This document shows positions 9,536 through 20,496 of a stretch of DNA of 64,000 nucleotides, piece by piece. The DNA is from Gracilaria vermiculophylla. Taxonomy: Eukaryota > Rhodophyta > Florideophyceae > Gracilariales > Gracilariaceae. The stretch is taken from assembly GCA_019155205.2 (NCBI GenBank), contig JAHNZQ020000049.1, positions 1,705,238 through 1,769,237 of the forward strand, written 5' to 3'. Under the pieces are notes generated by a model that saw nothing but the letters and a program-made list of their open reading frames with translations, was not told the origin of the DNA and ran no database searches. Position numbers and translations under genes: made by a program. Within the stretch, counting starts at the first letter, position 1; each line of letters opens with the position of its first letter.

Positions 9536-10843
9536 ATGGAGAGTCCTGCTTCCGTGTCCCAGGTCGAGGTGCGACGTGCGACCCCCGTCAACATGTGCGG
9601 TTGGCTGTTCAAGGAAGGAAAGCGTTTTCGTTCGCGGTACAAGCGCTTTCTCGTCCTGCAGCATGGCGTGCTTTCCAACCATCATAACGAAATGTCTCCG
9701 CCCACCTGGGTCGTCCGCCTTGCCGACTGCCCCCTTGTCGCTGGCCCGCGCAACCGAGAGCTTATCCTACACTTCCCACAGCGCCGCATTTCCTTCTTTG
9801 CTGACAGCGACTCGTCCTTTGACCAGTGGTTGCATGCCGTCAAGAGTTCTACTAATTGCACCGTCAATGACTTTTACAACGTGGGCCAACTGCTGGGAGA
9901 AGGTGCTTTTGCCCAGGTCAAGCTTGCCACGCACAAGCAGTCCAACGAGAAAGTCGCCATCAAGGTGATCAAAAAGAAGGGCTACGATCCGAAGGAAATG
10001 GAATTCATCATGCGCGAGGTCGATATCATGAAGAGCGTCTCTCACCCCAACGTCGTCAACACCATTGACATATTCGACTCCCCCTCCCAGCTGCATATCG
10101 TGCTCGAGTACATGCAGGGCGGCGAACTCTTCGATATCATCGCCGAAGCCGGTTCATTCTCGGAACAGCAGGCTGCCCAAGTTACACGTGATGTCATCAA
10201 GGGCATGAAATATCTGCACATGCACGAAATTGTTCATCGTGATATCAAGCCGGAAAACGTTCTGTGCAAGGCCAAGAGCTGGCCCCTGCAGGTCAAGATA
10301 GCAGACTTTGGTCTTGCAAACTTCTCCAAGGATGGTGAGATCAACGAACAGGAAAACAATATGATTGGCACCCCAGGATACGTTGCCCCCGAAGTTATCA
10401 AGCGTGAAAAATATGGAACTGCTGTCGATATGTGGGCCATTGGCGTTCTACTCTACATCATGCTCAGTGGCAAGATGCCGTTCTACGGAAGAGACGACCA
10501 AGCCTGTCTCAGGATGACTGCGAGTGGCAAGTACAGCATGCCGCCGAGGGAATGGTCTAATATTAGTGATGATGCCAAATCGCTTGTCAAGGGATTGTTG
10601 CAACTGAACCCTGACAAACGTCTTACCGCTAATGCTGCCTTGCAACACAAGTGGTTGGCTGACCCATCTGCTGCTAGCGCTTCGCCTATCAACAACGATC
10701 TCAGTGGTATCCATTCCAGTCGCAGAAAGTTCAGGAAGGCGGTTATGGCGACGATGACCGTTGGGAGGATCAACAATCTTGCCTTAAGCGCTGCTGCAGC
10801 CGCCGCTGCAGCCTCTGCCGCGAAGACACCCACTTCCGCGTAG
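9536..10843 (+). CDS. PH-domain CaMK-like Ser/Thr protein kinase (HRD type)
   Basis: The 435-residue protein starts at ATG 9536; the longer open frame begins only with TTG. A pleckstrin-homology-like domain covers about residues 20-106 (GWLFKEGKRFRSRYKRFLVL to FDQWLHAV). It is followed by a complete kinase domain at about 113-370: GEGAFAQV P-loop, AIKVIKK lysine, GGELFD hinge, VHRDIKPEN catalytic loop (Asp236), DFGLANF, GTPGYVAPEV and DMWAIGVLLY. The order and sequence are CaMK-group. After the kinase a conserved NDLSGIHSSRRKFRKAV segment resembles the CaMKI autoinhibitory/calmodulin-binding region, then an Ala-rich tail. The PH domain suggests lipid-directed membrane recruitment. A paralogue lies at 14582-15871 in opposite orientation. 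No intron was seen. Confidence 0.92.
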   Translation: MESPASVSQVEVRRATPVNMCGWLFKEGKRFRSRYKRFLVLQHGVLSNHHNEMSPPTWVVRLADCPLVAGPRNRELILHFPQRRISFFADSDSSFDQWLHAVKSSTNCTVNDFYNVGQLLGEGAFAQVKLATHKQSNEKVAIKVIKKKGYDPKEMEFIMREVDIMKSVSHPNVVNTIDIFDSPSQLHIVLEYMQGGELFDIIAEAGSFSEQQAAQVTRDVIKGMKYLHMHEIVHRDIKPENVLCKAKSWPLQVKIADFGLANFSKDGEINEQENNMIGTPGYVAPEVIKREKYGTAVDMWAIGVLLYIMLSGKMPFYGRDDQACLRMTASGKYSMPPREWSNISDDAKSLVKGLLQLNPDKRLTANAALQHKWLADPSAASASPINNDLSGIHSSRRKFRKAVMATMTVGRINNLALSAAAAAAAASAAKTPTSA

Positions 10844-11110
10844 GTTATCATGTGCTGATTAGTTTAATTGCCTCCATCGATTACTCATTGCCCCGAGCAT
10901 GTACGTAATTACGATCTTATCATCCGCTTACTTCTGTAAAAGTGCCTCGGCGCATGTCAGTTTTATCTGTCCACACGCCTTTTTCTGCCATTACTTGGAT
11001 TTATTGATTAAACGATAGTAAAGCACAACATCTAAGACAACAAGTACTGCCACTTTGCCAAATTTCGCGTCGCCTTGCTTTCGCCTTGACGTTGTCCACG
11101 TCGTTTGTCT
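10844..11110. other. Short convergent spacer
   Basis: This AT-rich spacer holds the 3' UTRs of the kinase (plus) and of COP9 subunit 2 (minus). No other feature is seen. Confidence 0.5.
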
Positions 11111-12583
11111 TCAAAGCAGAAGACTGGATATCGTTGATTGAAGCAACTCAATGTGCTCACTCCAGCTGCGAATGGCGTCGTACTTGGCCTCTTCCCCCCT
11201 GGAATCCTTATCGTGAAGAATGAGAACATTGTTCACTTGATCAATTTTCCCGTTCACCTTGTTGTCCATGATCAAGGCTACCAGTAAGTCCTCTAGTTCT
11301 TGCACCTCAATATTCAACTCTTTCGCTGCGTATGGTATCGCGATTCTGGTGTACGGCTGAATCAATTTTAGAAGCACTTGCGATCGAAAACGAGTCAAAA
11401 GGTCCTGTATGTGAACCCGAATAAATGGATCGTCCATGATGGTCGACGAGTTTTCCTTCAAGATTCGCTCGAATTCGTTGACATCCTTTTTTGTGTAGGC
11501 TCCTCGTAGATCGGTCATGGACTGGATTTCTTTGTTGTTCATGTAGGGTTTTGCTTCTGGCGAGTCGAAGGGGTCAATGTCGCTGAGCGCAAGCATGTTT
11601 GCGAGAACAAGATACTTTAAACACTGAATCCGCCTTGCATTTCCTGCCTCGTCGTAATTCTTAAAGGATTCGAAGAAATCGGAGTGTGCTTTCTCAAAGT
11701 TGCTAGCCCCCATGTGCATTTTGCCGCCGCATTCACGAATAACACCCATGATTCGCGGGTGAGGAATCGCGCTTTTCACCTGGAGGGCCTTCTCGTAGAG
11801 ATGCTTCAAACGCTTCGTGTTCTTTGTCGCGGTGTACATTTGAATTTCCAGGGCATAAACCTCGAGAAGTTGCGTTCCTTTCTTGTGATCGTCAGTTCCG
11901 TCCGCCCTTTGACAAGATTTATGGAGTTCCTTCAGAATACGCATAAGTCTAGGAAAGTCGCCAACGTCAAACCATAGTTTGCCCAGTTTGAGATTTGTCT
12001 TGAACCACAAACGCTCATTTCGCGCCTCTTGCAATGCAGCTAATGTTGTCTCGTAGAATTCCTGTAGGAGATCCATTTGGTTGGAAGAAGAAACAAAGTC
12101 AAGTATGGCGTTGATGGTGTTCTCTGAGTAGTTTCGAGTAACTGCAGAGCGGATGTAGGTAAGCATCTCCTTATACCGTACAATCATACCCTTGAAGTCT
12201 CCAAGACCGAACTTGAGCTTGACGATCTGTTTCAATGCCTTGAATCCCCATTCCCCTTTCTCCGTTTCCATCTGGAGGACTTCTTCAAACGCTTCGAGGG
12301 CACCTTTTCTATCCGTTTCGAGTAAACCTTTTGCGGTATAGTACTAAGCTTGAAAGCGCATTTCCAGGAGTACATACGACAAGAATCACAATGCAGTTAG
12401 AAACCAGCAAGTTCTTCGTCGGGTACAAACAGGATACTTTCTAAAACGAATGAGCTACGTCATTTCACGAATTAATATTGCGGTTCAGACACATACCTGA
12501 TTCTCAATGTCAATATCCTGCTCTTCTTCATCGTCTGTCTCATACTCAAAACCGTAGTCCTCGTCATCTTCCATATCCGACAT
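11111..12583 (-). CDS. CSN2: COP9 signalosome complex subunit 2
   Basis: The CDS is complement(join(11111..12343,12497..12583)), giving 439 residues against about 443 in the human protein. Exon 1 encodes the acidic leader starting [15 protein letters not shown] and ends ENQ. The 153-nt intron starts GTATGT and ends CTTAG, phase 0. Exon 2 resumes with [11 protein letters not shown] and then [10 protein letters not shown], nearly identical to CSN2/TRIP15 of animals and plants. A TPR/helical-repeat body leads to the C-terminal PCI domain ([21 protein letters not shown], then [10 protein letters not shown]). CSN2 is a scaffold subunit of the COP9 signalosome that contacts cullin-RING ligases during deneddylation. 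It sits between two paralogous kinases. Confidence 0.97.
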
Positions 12584-14581
12584 TTTTCCAACTTAGTTTT
12601 GTCCTTAGCCGCCAATTAGATATTTACGCCGAGCTATGTCCGTATCGCGCTCTTGCAATACTAAGTATCTTTTCCCGATCTCGAAAACCCAACTGGACGC
12701 GGATCTACCTCGAGAATGCCTACTCGCCACTGCGGCTTGTCGTTGATGCGATTTCCCAGCTTGGTGGTCTAAAAAATGCTATTTGATTTAAGTTCTGGAA
12801 AGCAAATCCACTCCTCGCATACGCGAATTCTTTATTCCCCACGGCCCCAAAGTCATTGCTGGTATCAAAGATAAATCACGGGAGTGAGGAGACGTGAGAA
12901 AGGATACGACCGAAGCTACTGCGCAACGGTAGACAACAAAACACACCAAATCATCGTTTGTTACGGTCATGAGCAGCGTAAGCGGACGGATAGCGCACGT
13001 CACTCTGGCTCATCGCGAAACGTACAAACATGTCTCAGCACTCGGCTAAGCACAGAATAGTACAGATACAAGATAACTGTACCCAAGGGTACTGAAGTAC
13101 GTGCCTGTGCCACAGCAACTGAGACAAACCGAGACAATGTGTTTTTCAGAACGTCCACCTATGGGCACTGGGCAACGCGATGAGATGGCTCTGACAAAAT
13201 AGGGGAAAGACCGTAACTCAGGATGTGTCACTAGCTGCAAAATAGAGGCAGTGGCTTTTCTGTCTTCCGCAAGGCAAAGCAACTACGCTTTCTGTAGCGC
13301 CCCTGTCTCTGCAACCAAAAGCACTCGATCTTCTTTTTCTTTATTGTGGAGATCAGTTTCTCATTTCGAAGCTAAAAGAAAACTTGCTAGCGAGGTCTTC
13401 TCTCTGTTGGAAGGCCGAGAACTTCTTTGGATCGTGCCCTCTCAAGTTCATAACGGAAGCAGTCGATCATGATGAAGAAGCGCAACGAGAAGCAAATTTC
13501 ATGCAATCGCTGCCATCGCCGTGACAATCACATTCTTGTAGTTTCTCGATCACATTGCAGCCTTGGCAAAGTGCAGAAGGCACTTTGGCCAATCGCTCCG
13601 CATTATGTCGCATTTTGGGCAGTCCACGTGGTTTTCATTGTCAATGGTAGTCTGCGGGTAATGCGAAGAAATTGCCGACATTAGCAGATGTGACTCATCG
13701 TTTGAGACAAGGGCACCGCTTGTACCATCATTCGCTGAACACACTACTCGGAGAATCACAAGCCAGAGATAGTGGACGTCCACTTTTCGGAAAGATCTCG
13801 GAAGGTAATGGAGTGAGCGAAAACAAATGCCAGACGCCCATTTCACATGATAAATCTGGACATGAGTTCTGCTGGGCAACATTTCTGTAAGTCGGAACCG
13901 TACAATTTGCTAATCTGCAGATTGAGCGTTCTCACACATCCGCATGACCTATCAAAGTTGGTCGAGCCCATGTAGCTGGTTCTGTGACGGAGCAAATGCG
14001 TTTATATGAAAGCACACTCAAATGAGGGCGTCAGCTGACACATCCCATCCTCGGGCTCGACTCGAAAACCCATGTGCCCTGGGCTTCATATAATTTGTTT
14101 AATGTACAAAGTAGCTGCAGCGACGAAAGGCAGGTCCTACAACACGACGAAGTGTGAAGATTTTCACTGAGAAAGAGAGGGAGGAGAAACTGCTGTTGGT
14201 GCTGATGGTTCGAAAAAAAAAAAGTAGACGTTGATATCAAACTCAGAATAAGTTTGACAAGAGTTTCTTTTTGGACAAACCTGGAGACCGGAATGGCTTG
14301 GTTCCGTTTATCTCCAAGTGTCCACGCGAAACGGCAAGTTATCATCTCCGAATAATAACACTCGGATGATACCGAGGTGCTCGAATGATTCAAGCGTCAT
14401 TGATCTAGACTTGGCTCTACACCATACAGCGCAACTGATGGGGCCTCAGCCATCAGAAAATTCCAATCAGGTTTCACTGCAAAGGAGGCAGGTGGAGCAG
14501 GCATACTTAAGTTGCAAAGGTTCGAGGAGGAACCATATAGTACAAATTGCGTTTGAAATGGCGCTTTGTAGCAGGAGATAT
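12584..14581. other. 2-kb region without a supported gene
   Basis: Short ORFs on both strands are present. One on the minus strand (13550-13882) ends with a CPKC/H-containing stretch that resembles half of a zinc finger but lacks further support. Positions 12584-12790 are the 5' flank of CSN2. Nothing else is recognisable. Confidence 0.4.
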
Positions 14582-15871
14582 TCATGAATCAAGAGATTGC
14601 GAACTTGAGTTATTTCCAGAGCTTGTGCTTGACGTCCTCGGCAAACCTGAGATCAAATCCTTCATCTTCTCAATTGTCCTTGCGATGGTGACGGCCTTTC
14701 TGAACTTTTGCCTTACTCTCGAGTGGATCTGGCTGAGATCATTCTGCAGCGGTACAGTGTTGAGATTTTCTGGTTGTGCAATCCATCGGTGTTGCAGGGC
14801 TGCTTTGGCAGTCAGACGCAGTTCGGGGCGGATTTGCAACAAAGAACGAACCAAAGACTTGGCGTCTTCGCTGACATGTTTCCATTCGCGCTCCGGAAAA
14901 GAGTACTCGCCGTTGGCCGTGCGACGCAAGCATTGAATGTCATTGCTGCCATAGAAGGGCATTCTTCCGCTCAGCATCACATACAACACGACACCGCATG
15001 CCCACATGTCGACGGGCGGGCCATACGGCTGTCGCCTTACCACCTCTGGGGCCACGTAACCGGGAGTGCCAATAGTTTCGGTCATTGTATTGTTGTCGTG
15101 CTTGTCGAAGAAGTTTGCCAGACCAAAGTCGCACAGCTTGACGTTGTACGGCCACTGTTTGCTTTTGCAGAGAATGTTTTCCGGTTTGATGTCGCAGTGT
15201 ACGACGCCCACGTCGTGCAAGTACTCGACGCCTTTGATGATGTCGCGCACAACCAGAGAGGCGCTCCGCTCCGACAAGTGACCCTGGTCTGCAACAATGT
15301 CGAAGAGCTCTCCACCCTCCATGTACTCAATGACGAGATGCAAATGATCCATGGAGTCGAAAACGTCATAAGTGTCGACAATGTTTGCGTGCTGCACGTT
15401 CATCATGATTTTGGCCTCGCGCATGACCCACTGCAACTCGTCCGGCTTGTACATGTTCTTGTGAATGATCTTGATTGCAAACTGCTGGCCGGAACGCACG
15501 TCGCGCGCCATGCGCACGGTGGCGAACGAGCCCTCGCCGAGCACATGGCCGAGCTGGTAGAAATTGTCGATGCGCATCTCCATGGCCCTGGTGAGCGCGT
15601 GCTGCCAGGCGTAAAAGTCGCGCTCATCGCTGGCAAAGTAGCTGAGGGTGCGGCGGCGCAGCTGGATTTGAATCTCGAGCGGGCGCGGGCCGACCGAGAC
15701 GGGGCACTCCAGCAGGCTGATGCGCCACGACGGGTGCTCGACGTCCGAGTGGCTGTTGGACAAGGCGGTGCCGCTGAGACGCAGGAATCGCATCCAGCGC
15801 TCGCCGTCGACGCCCTCCTTTTCCAGCCACCCGGAGTGAAAGACGGGGGGGCCATGGCGGAGCTTTGCCAT
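14582..15871 (-). CDS. PH-domain CaMK-like protein kinase, non-RD (HCD) loop
   Basis: The 429-residue protein starts at ATG 15871; upstream in-frame codons have a proline-rich non-coding look. It has the same design as the kinase at 9536-10843. A PH-like domain lies at about residues 12-98 (SGWLEKEGVDGERWMRFLRL to FYAWQHAL). A kinase domain lies at about 103-365 with GEGSFATV, AIKIIHK, GGELFD, DFGLANF, GTPGYVAPEV and DMWACGVVLY. The catalytic loop reads VHCDIKPEN, so the Arg of HRD is Cys226, while catalytic Asp227 and the DFG Asp remain. The C-terminal NDLSQIHSRVRQKFRKAV segment again resembles a CaMKI regulatory helix, then Ser-rich. It is convergent with its paralogue, with CSN2 in between. 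Confidence 0.92.
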   Translation of the reverse strand: MAKLRHGPPVFHSGWLEKEGVDGERWMRFLRLSGTALSNSHSDVEHPSWRISLLECPVSVGPRPLEIQIQLRRRTLSYFASDERDFYAWQHALTRAMEMRIDNFYQLGHVLGEGSFATVRMARDVRSGQQFAIKIIHKNMYKPDELQWVMREAKIMMNVQHANIVDTYDVFDSMDHLHLVIEYMEGGELFDIVADQGHLSERSASLVVRDIIKGVEYLHDVGVVHCDIKPENILCKSKQWPYNVKLCDFGLANFFDKHDNNTMTETIGTPGYVAPEVVRRQPYGPPVDMWACGVVLYVMLSGRMPFYGSNDIQCLRRTANGEYSFPEREWKHVSEDAKSLVRSLLQIRPELRLTAKAALQHRWIAQPENLNTVPLQNDLSQIHSRVRQKFRKAVTIARTIEKMKDLISGLPRTSSTSSGNNSSSQSLDS

Positions 15872-16063
15872 GCGAGTGGGGAGGGGGGAGCGGGCACTCG
15901 TGGCGAAAGCGATTCGAACGGCGGGGAGCAGCGGGAAAGGGAGGCGGGGCGGGGGCGGCGGGGAGGGAGGGAGAAGGAGGTGGGAGCAAAGTGTAACGCG
16001 GCAAAGTTGCGCAGCAGGCACGAAACGACGAACCGATCGTTCGGGCGCGACAGTGAAAGCGAG

Positions 16064-16330
16064 TCAAACGCAAGCAGCAGCGGGCGAAGCGCAAGCAACA
16101 GCGGGCAAAGCGCAAGCAACAGCGGGCAAAGCGCAAGCAACAGCGGGCGAAGCGCAAGCAACAGCGGGCGAAGCGCAAGCAGCAGCACGCGAAGCGCAAG
16201 CAACAGCAGGTGAAGCGCAAGCAACAGCAGGTGAAGCGCAAGCAGCAGCAGGCGAAGCGCAAGCAACAGCGGGCAAAGCGCAAGCAACAGCGGTCCAAGC
16301 GCAACTAATCGCGGGCGAAGCGCAAGAAGC
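16064..16330. repeat. 21-bp minisatellite, about 12 imperfect copies
   Basis: The unit is approximately CAAGCAACAGCGGGCRAAGCG, repeated in tandem with substitutions that increase to the right. Because 21 is divisible by three it keeps frames open on both strands. It lies about 0.2-0.45 kb upstream of the kinase ATG. Confidence 0.85.
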
Positions 16331-16423
16331 GCGGCACGGAGCGCAAGCTCAAGCGCAAGTGCGCAACCACAAGCACAGATGCTGCGCAGCGGCGCGGGAT
16401 ATGGAGCGGCACGGCGCCAGTGG

Positions 16424-16426
<3 letters not shown>

Positions 16427-16463
<37 letters not shown>
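16427..16463. repeat. GA dinucleotide microsatellite
   Basis: An uninterrupted (GA)n run of about 18 units, purine on the plus strand, lies in the intergenic region. Confidence 0.95.
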
Positions 16464-16464
<1 letters not shown>

Positions 16465-16852
16465 AGCAAGGGGAGGATTGCGCGCGCAGCTTACGATGCA
16501 CGGCAGCGCGGCAGCGGCTGTGCGCGAGATGAAGCACGACGACCGAAAGCTGCGCAACACGGCGCCAAAAAAGGAGCGTACGCGGCGGTGCGGCGGCGCG
16601 GGAGCGCGGTGGCGCAGAAACGCGCACGTCGCGCAACGGCGCCCATAAAGCGCGCGGTGCGCCTTTGGCGGCCAGCAATCGGCGACGGAGATTCTGTGCG
16701 ATACAGCGCAGTGCGGCGGCGCGACGCAGAGGCGCCGCACGCGCGCCGCCTGCTCCACAACATAAATGGACAGATTTACATATCAAAAAATATTTGGCTA
16801 TTTGCACCCATTCGGCTCTGGCCGAGCACCAGACGCCGAAACACGCCACCCT

Positions 16853-16872
16853 CCCCCCCCCCACCCCCCCCC
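16853..16872. repeat. Poly-C tract
   Basis: C run broken by a single A immediately downstream of the lipase stop codon. Confidence 0.8.
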
Positions 16873-16887
16873 GGCCAGCAGAGCTGC

Positions 16888-19750
16888 TCACCTTCCTCCC
16901 CGCGTGCGCTTCGTCTGCAGTTGCTGTTTGAGCAACTTGTAGCGCGCCAGCCGCGCCCACTTCTCCACCACCGCCGTGTTCACGCGCTCGTCCTCCGTCT
17001 TGCCCAGCTGGTCCACCATGGCGTTGATTATGGCGATGCGGTCCGCCTTCTCCTCTCGCTGCTGCGTCGCCTCCTTCACATCGAACGCCCCTGCAAAACG
17101 CCGCTCGTCCTCCTGTCGCACAGGGAACGGCCAGAACACGGGCGTGTACGTCATCCCGTGATGCCGTGTGCACCACGCCCTCATGGCCAGCATGTACGCC
17201 GCCTTTCGGTGATAGGCAAAGCCGGCCGCTTCCCCAGTCCACGGCCGTCGACTCAGCGTGTTGGGGTCCAGCAGCATGTCGCCCTGCGCCGTCAACACCA
17301 CCTTCTTCCCTACGTGCTTGTACCCGTGGAACGGCATCTTTGCGATCATGTCCGGGTGCACCACGATGCGCCAGTGCAGCGGCACCACCTGGTTGTACAC
17401 CGAAACAAAGTTTTGGTTGCCAACGCGTGGCGAACCAAATGTGGATACGAATATCTCTCGTCGGCTCAAGTTCAACTTGACCCACAAATCGAGACTGCAG
17501 ATGGTTGCCAACGCGCCTCCCAAGCTGTGGCCGGTCAAGAACACAGGGCGCAGTTTGTGCCCCCGAAGAATTTGCACATGTCGCACAACCTCGTCCGCCA
17601 CGCTCAAATACGCTGCCGCGAAACCACGATGCACCTTGCCATGCAGGTAGCCCACACCGAACAGGCGCTTGAGCCGCTCGCTTTCGTCGTGGCCCCTGAT
17701 GTTGCAGCACACCACCTCTGGCAGACGGTGGTGGCTCATGTGTAGTGATGTTTGAACATTGCGCTTGGAAGTTGTGCCCTTGAACGTCACGATGATGCGG
17801 TCCGTGCAATCTACCACCAGCGCTTGCGTGTCTGATGCTTCGCATTTGGCGTGCGCTTGAATCCTGAAATTGAACGGCAACGGGTTCTCCGTGGGGTGGA
17901 ACGTGTTGAGCTTTGCCGTGCCGTAGTAGTACACGTACCACGCAAAGTTGAACATGATCACATGTGTCTGCATGGTGAAACAGTTGGCCTTGATCTGCAG
18001 TTGATCCTTGGACTCCTTCATGCGGTACGTTACCGGGTCCGAAATCTCGTACTGCAGCTCGGTGTCATTGTCAATAGAGCTAGGAAAGTCATCGTCCAAC
18101 ACCCAGGTTTCCCTTGTCCACAGTCCCTTTTGGGCAATTGTGCTGCGTGTAAAGTCATCATCTGCGGATCGAGTCACGGATGTCATTCCATCCGAGTCAT
18201 CTTCACTTTTGGACCACGTGGAATTTAAGTTTGCCAATTCAGACGCTATGAACCAGCCTTTGATGATACCGACAGACGTGGTAGGCAAGTGGACGTAGGC
18301 GGTGACTAATATATAGCCTGCAAGAAGTATGTCGGGACCAACGGTCATGTATTGCAGCACGTCTACGCGCGCAAAGTTCACATGCCATGTGATGGTGGAT
18401 TGGAGGTCTCCCTTTGGTTTGCCAAAAATGAGCAAGAACTGCAAAACGAAAAATACAGTATAAAACACAAAGTTGATGTATAGGAAGAAGCGAAATCCCA
18501 CGCGTTTGGTTCGGTACTTCATGTAAGGTGCGTTCTCCAACACTCGAAAGGTAATTCGCGCTTCACGAACAATAATGAGGAGCAGGAGTAAGTCAATGAG
18601 ACTCTTGACGACGGACGCCGCCAGCTCAGCTTTCAAAACGGGGATGATATTAAATTCGCCATAGGCGAAGATGAATATTGGGGCAGACATCATCGGAATC
18701 TCGGTGAGTTGCACTGGAATGACCTTGTACGTGACGGCGAGGAACGCTGTGACAGGCACAAGAAGCGAAAGCTTGGGCAGATAGAAACGCCTGAATGTGA
18801 GCCTCTCCAGCGGGTCGAGGATTCTGTACGAATGAAGGTTAGCCCACACGTAGAAAAATGTGATGACGGAAAACGATGCCTCTCTGGCGATGGTGACCAC
18901 CTCCTCCGTCGTCGTTATCCAAGAGACAGAATCTGCATCGATATTGTTATCTTCGAGTATGCGGAGAATGCCCTCGATTGCAGAATAGTAGAGGACGGCG
19001 CAGAAGATGAGGGCGACGACCCAGAGCTGCTCATGAGTGACCATGCGAGCACCCTGGGAGAAGATGCGTATAATGTACAAGGCACCCAAGATGAAAAAGA
19101 AAATGCTAAAAATGACACGGGTATAATGGCTGACGTTTTGATACGCATTGGCTACCAGTCCCGTCCATCGCCAAATAGACAAGTCGGGGGTTGCAAAAGT
19201 ATCGATGGCGTCCGGATCAAAGCCAATGGCGTCCGGATCAATGGCGTCCGGATCAAAGCCAATGGCGTCCGGATCAAAGCCAATGGCGTCCGGATCAATG
19301 CCAATGGCGTCCGGATCAATGGCGTCCGGATCCACGGGAGGCGGAAGGGCGTCCGGATCAGCGATGGGACGTTGGCGGGAGGTAGTTTGAAGCGGGTTGA
19401 ACAAAAGGGACGGGTGGAGCCGTGATTGGCTCAAACGAGAATGCTGGACGTAACGCGGCTCGAAGCCACAGTTATCGAGAGCGTTGGGATCGAGCTGCAA
19501 ACGCTCAAGCTGCTGTGTGGTGAAAATGCGCGGGTCTTCGAAGAATAGCTGGTAGCATCTCTTGTGCACGGTGTTGACAGAAATGAGGAGCATGATGGTG
19601 TAGATGAGGGCGGCGAGGATGAACCAATTGAAGAAGATGAGAAGCGATCGGACGTCCTTGGCGGTGATGACCTCGAGCTTGGTGTAGCACTTGTCGGGGA
19701 AGCGCAGAAAGGAGCTGGTGACGTGGGAGTTGTTATTGTTGTTGCTGGGG

Positions 19751-19782
<32 letters not shown>

Positions 19783-20496
19783 GCTGTTGGGGTGGCGTTG
19801 GTGGTGGTCATCGGCGTGGGCCGAGGAGTCGGAGGAGATTCGCGGGAGGCGGAAGCCCTCAATGTTGAGCTCGTAGTTTTCCGGGACGTCGTCCAGGTCG
19901 CCGCGCGGCGGGGTGGGCGGGGCGGGCGGGTCCTCCAGGTCGGCGCGCAGCGCGGGCGGGCGCACCGGGGGGTTGAGGGTGAGCGGGGCGGCGGCGAGGT
20001 GGGGCGGGAGGCGCACGGACTGCGGCTCGTGGGTGTCGGAGTCGGAGCCGGCCGACACGTGGTCGAGGGCGGCAGCGAGGTCAGGCGGGCGATGGGCGGC
20101 GTGCGGCGGGCGCAGGGCGCTGAAGGCGAAGTCGTCCGAGGTGGAGGCGGAGCGGTCGCGGCGCGGCTTGAGGAAGGGGAAGGAGGGGATGAAGGAGCGC
20201 TCGCGCGCGGAGGTGGGGCGCGCGGAGGCGGCGGAGGCGGCGGCGGAGGCGGGGGCAGAGGCGGTGGTGGAGGAGGCGGGCGATGGGTGCGAGACGGGGG
20301 CGGAAGAGTGTGAGTCGGGGGGAGGGGGTGTGGGGGGGTCGTCGTCGTCATCGTTGAGGTTGGCGACGGAGGAGTCGGAGACGGAGCTGGAGGCGGAGGA
20401 GTGGGACAGCGGGACGAAGAGGTCGGGGTGGGAGGTGGGGGGGAGGTGGCGAGGGTTTGGCGGTGGAACGGCGCCAAAGTCGTTCCAGTCGTCCAT
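16888..20496 (-). CDS. Multi-pass membrane protein fused to a class 3 lipase domain
   Basis: The 1202-residue intronless protein starts at ATG 20496 (MDDWNDFG). Residues 1-270 are Pro/Ser/Ala-rich with an Asn run. A first hydrophobic helix near residue 290 is followed by a loop holding a DPDAI repeat (about 383-430). About seven more hydrophobic helices follow to about residue 750; one TM, a loop and a 7-TM bundle recall Wntless/GOST-type proteins, which is inference. The C-terminal part is a lipase_3 domain: a FKGTTS oxyanion strand, GHSLGGA with nucleophile Ser991, FGSPRVGN, then HPDMIAKMP (Asp) and YKHVG (His). It probably hydrolyses acylglycerols or membrane lipids on the cytosolic side. 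Calmodulin-like or kinase domains are absent. The 5' end faces the 2OG oxygenase. Confidence 0.88.
19206..19345. repeat. In-frame repeat encoding DPDAI(GF/DP) units
   Basis: Units of 21 and 15 nt built on GGCGTCCGGATCAA are repeated about eight times inside the lipase gene and encode DPDAIGF and DPDAI on the minus strand. Lengths are multiples of three, so the frame is preserved. Confidence 0.9.
19736..19796. repeat. GTT/AAC trinucleotide run encoding poly-Asn
   Basis: An interrupted GTT repeat on the plus strand encodes about 16 Asn residues in the N-terminal region of the lipase fusion. Confidence 0.85.

Larger units (their letters stand above)
15872..16887. other. Repeat-rich upstream region of the HCD kinase
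   Basis: The interval between the kinase start and the 3' end of the lipase gene contains a 21-bp minisatellite, a GA microsatellite and a C tract. The long open frames across it are low-complexity products of those repeats and are not considered genes. Confidence 0.5.

Noticed and set aside
13550..13882. Minus-strand ORF with a CPKC...C..H stretch, possible zinc finger
   Set aside because: Only a half-finger, no other coding support and competing ORFs on the opposite strand.
15900..16530. Ala/Gln/Glu and Cys/Arg-rich repeat proteins on both strands
   Set aside because: They are translations of the 21-bp minisatellite and flanking GC sequence.
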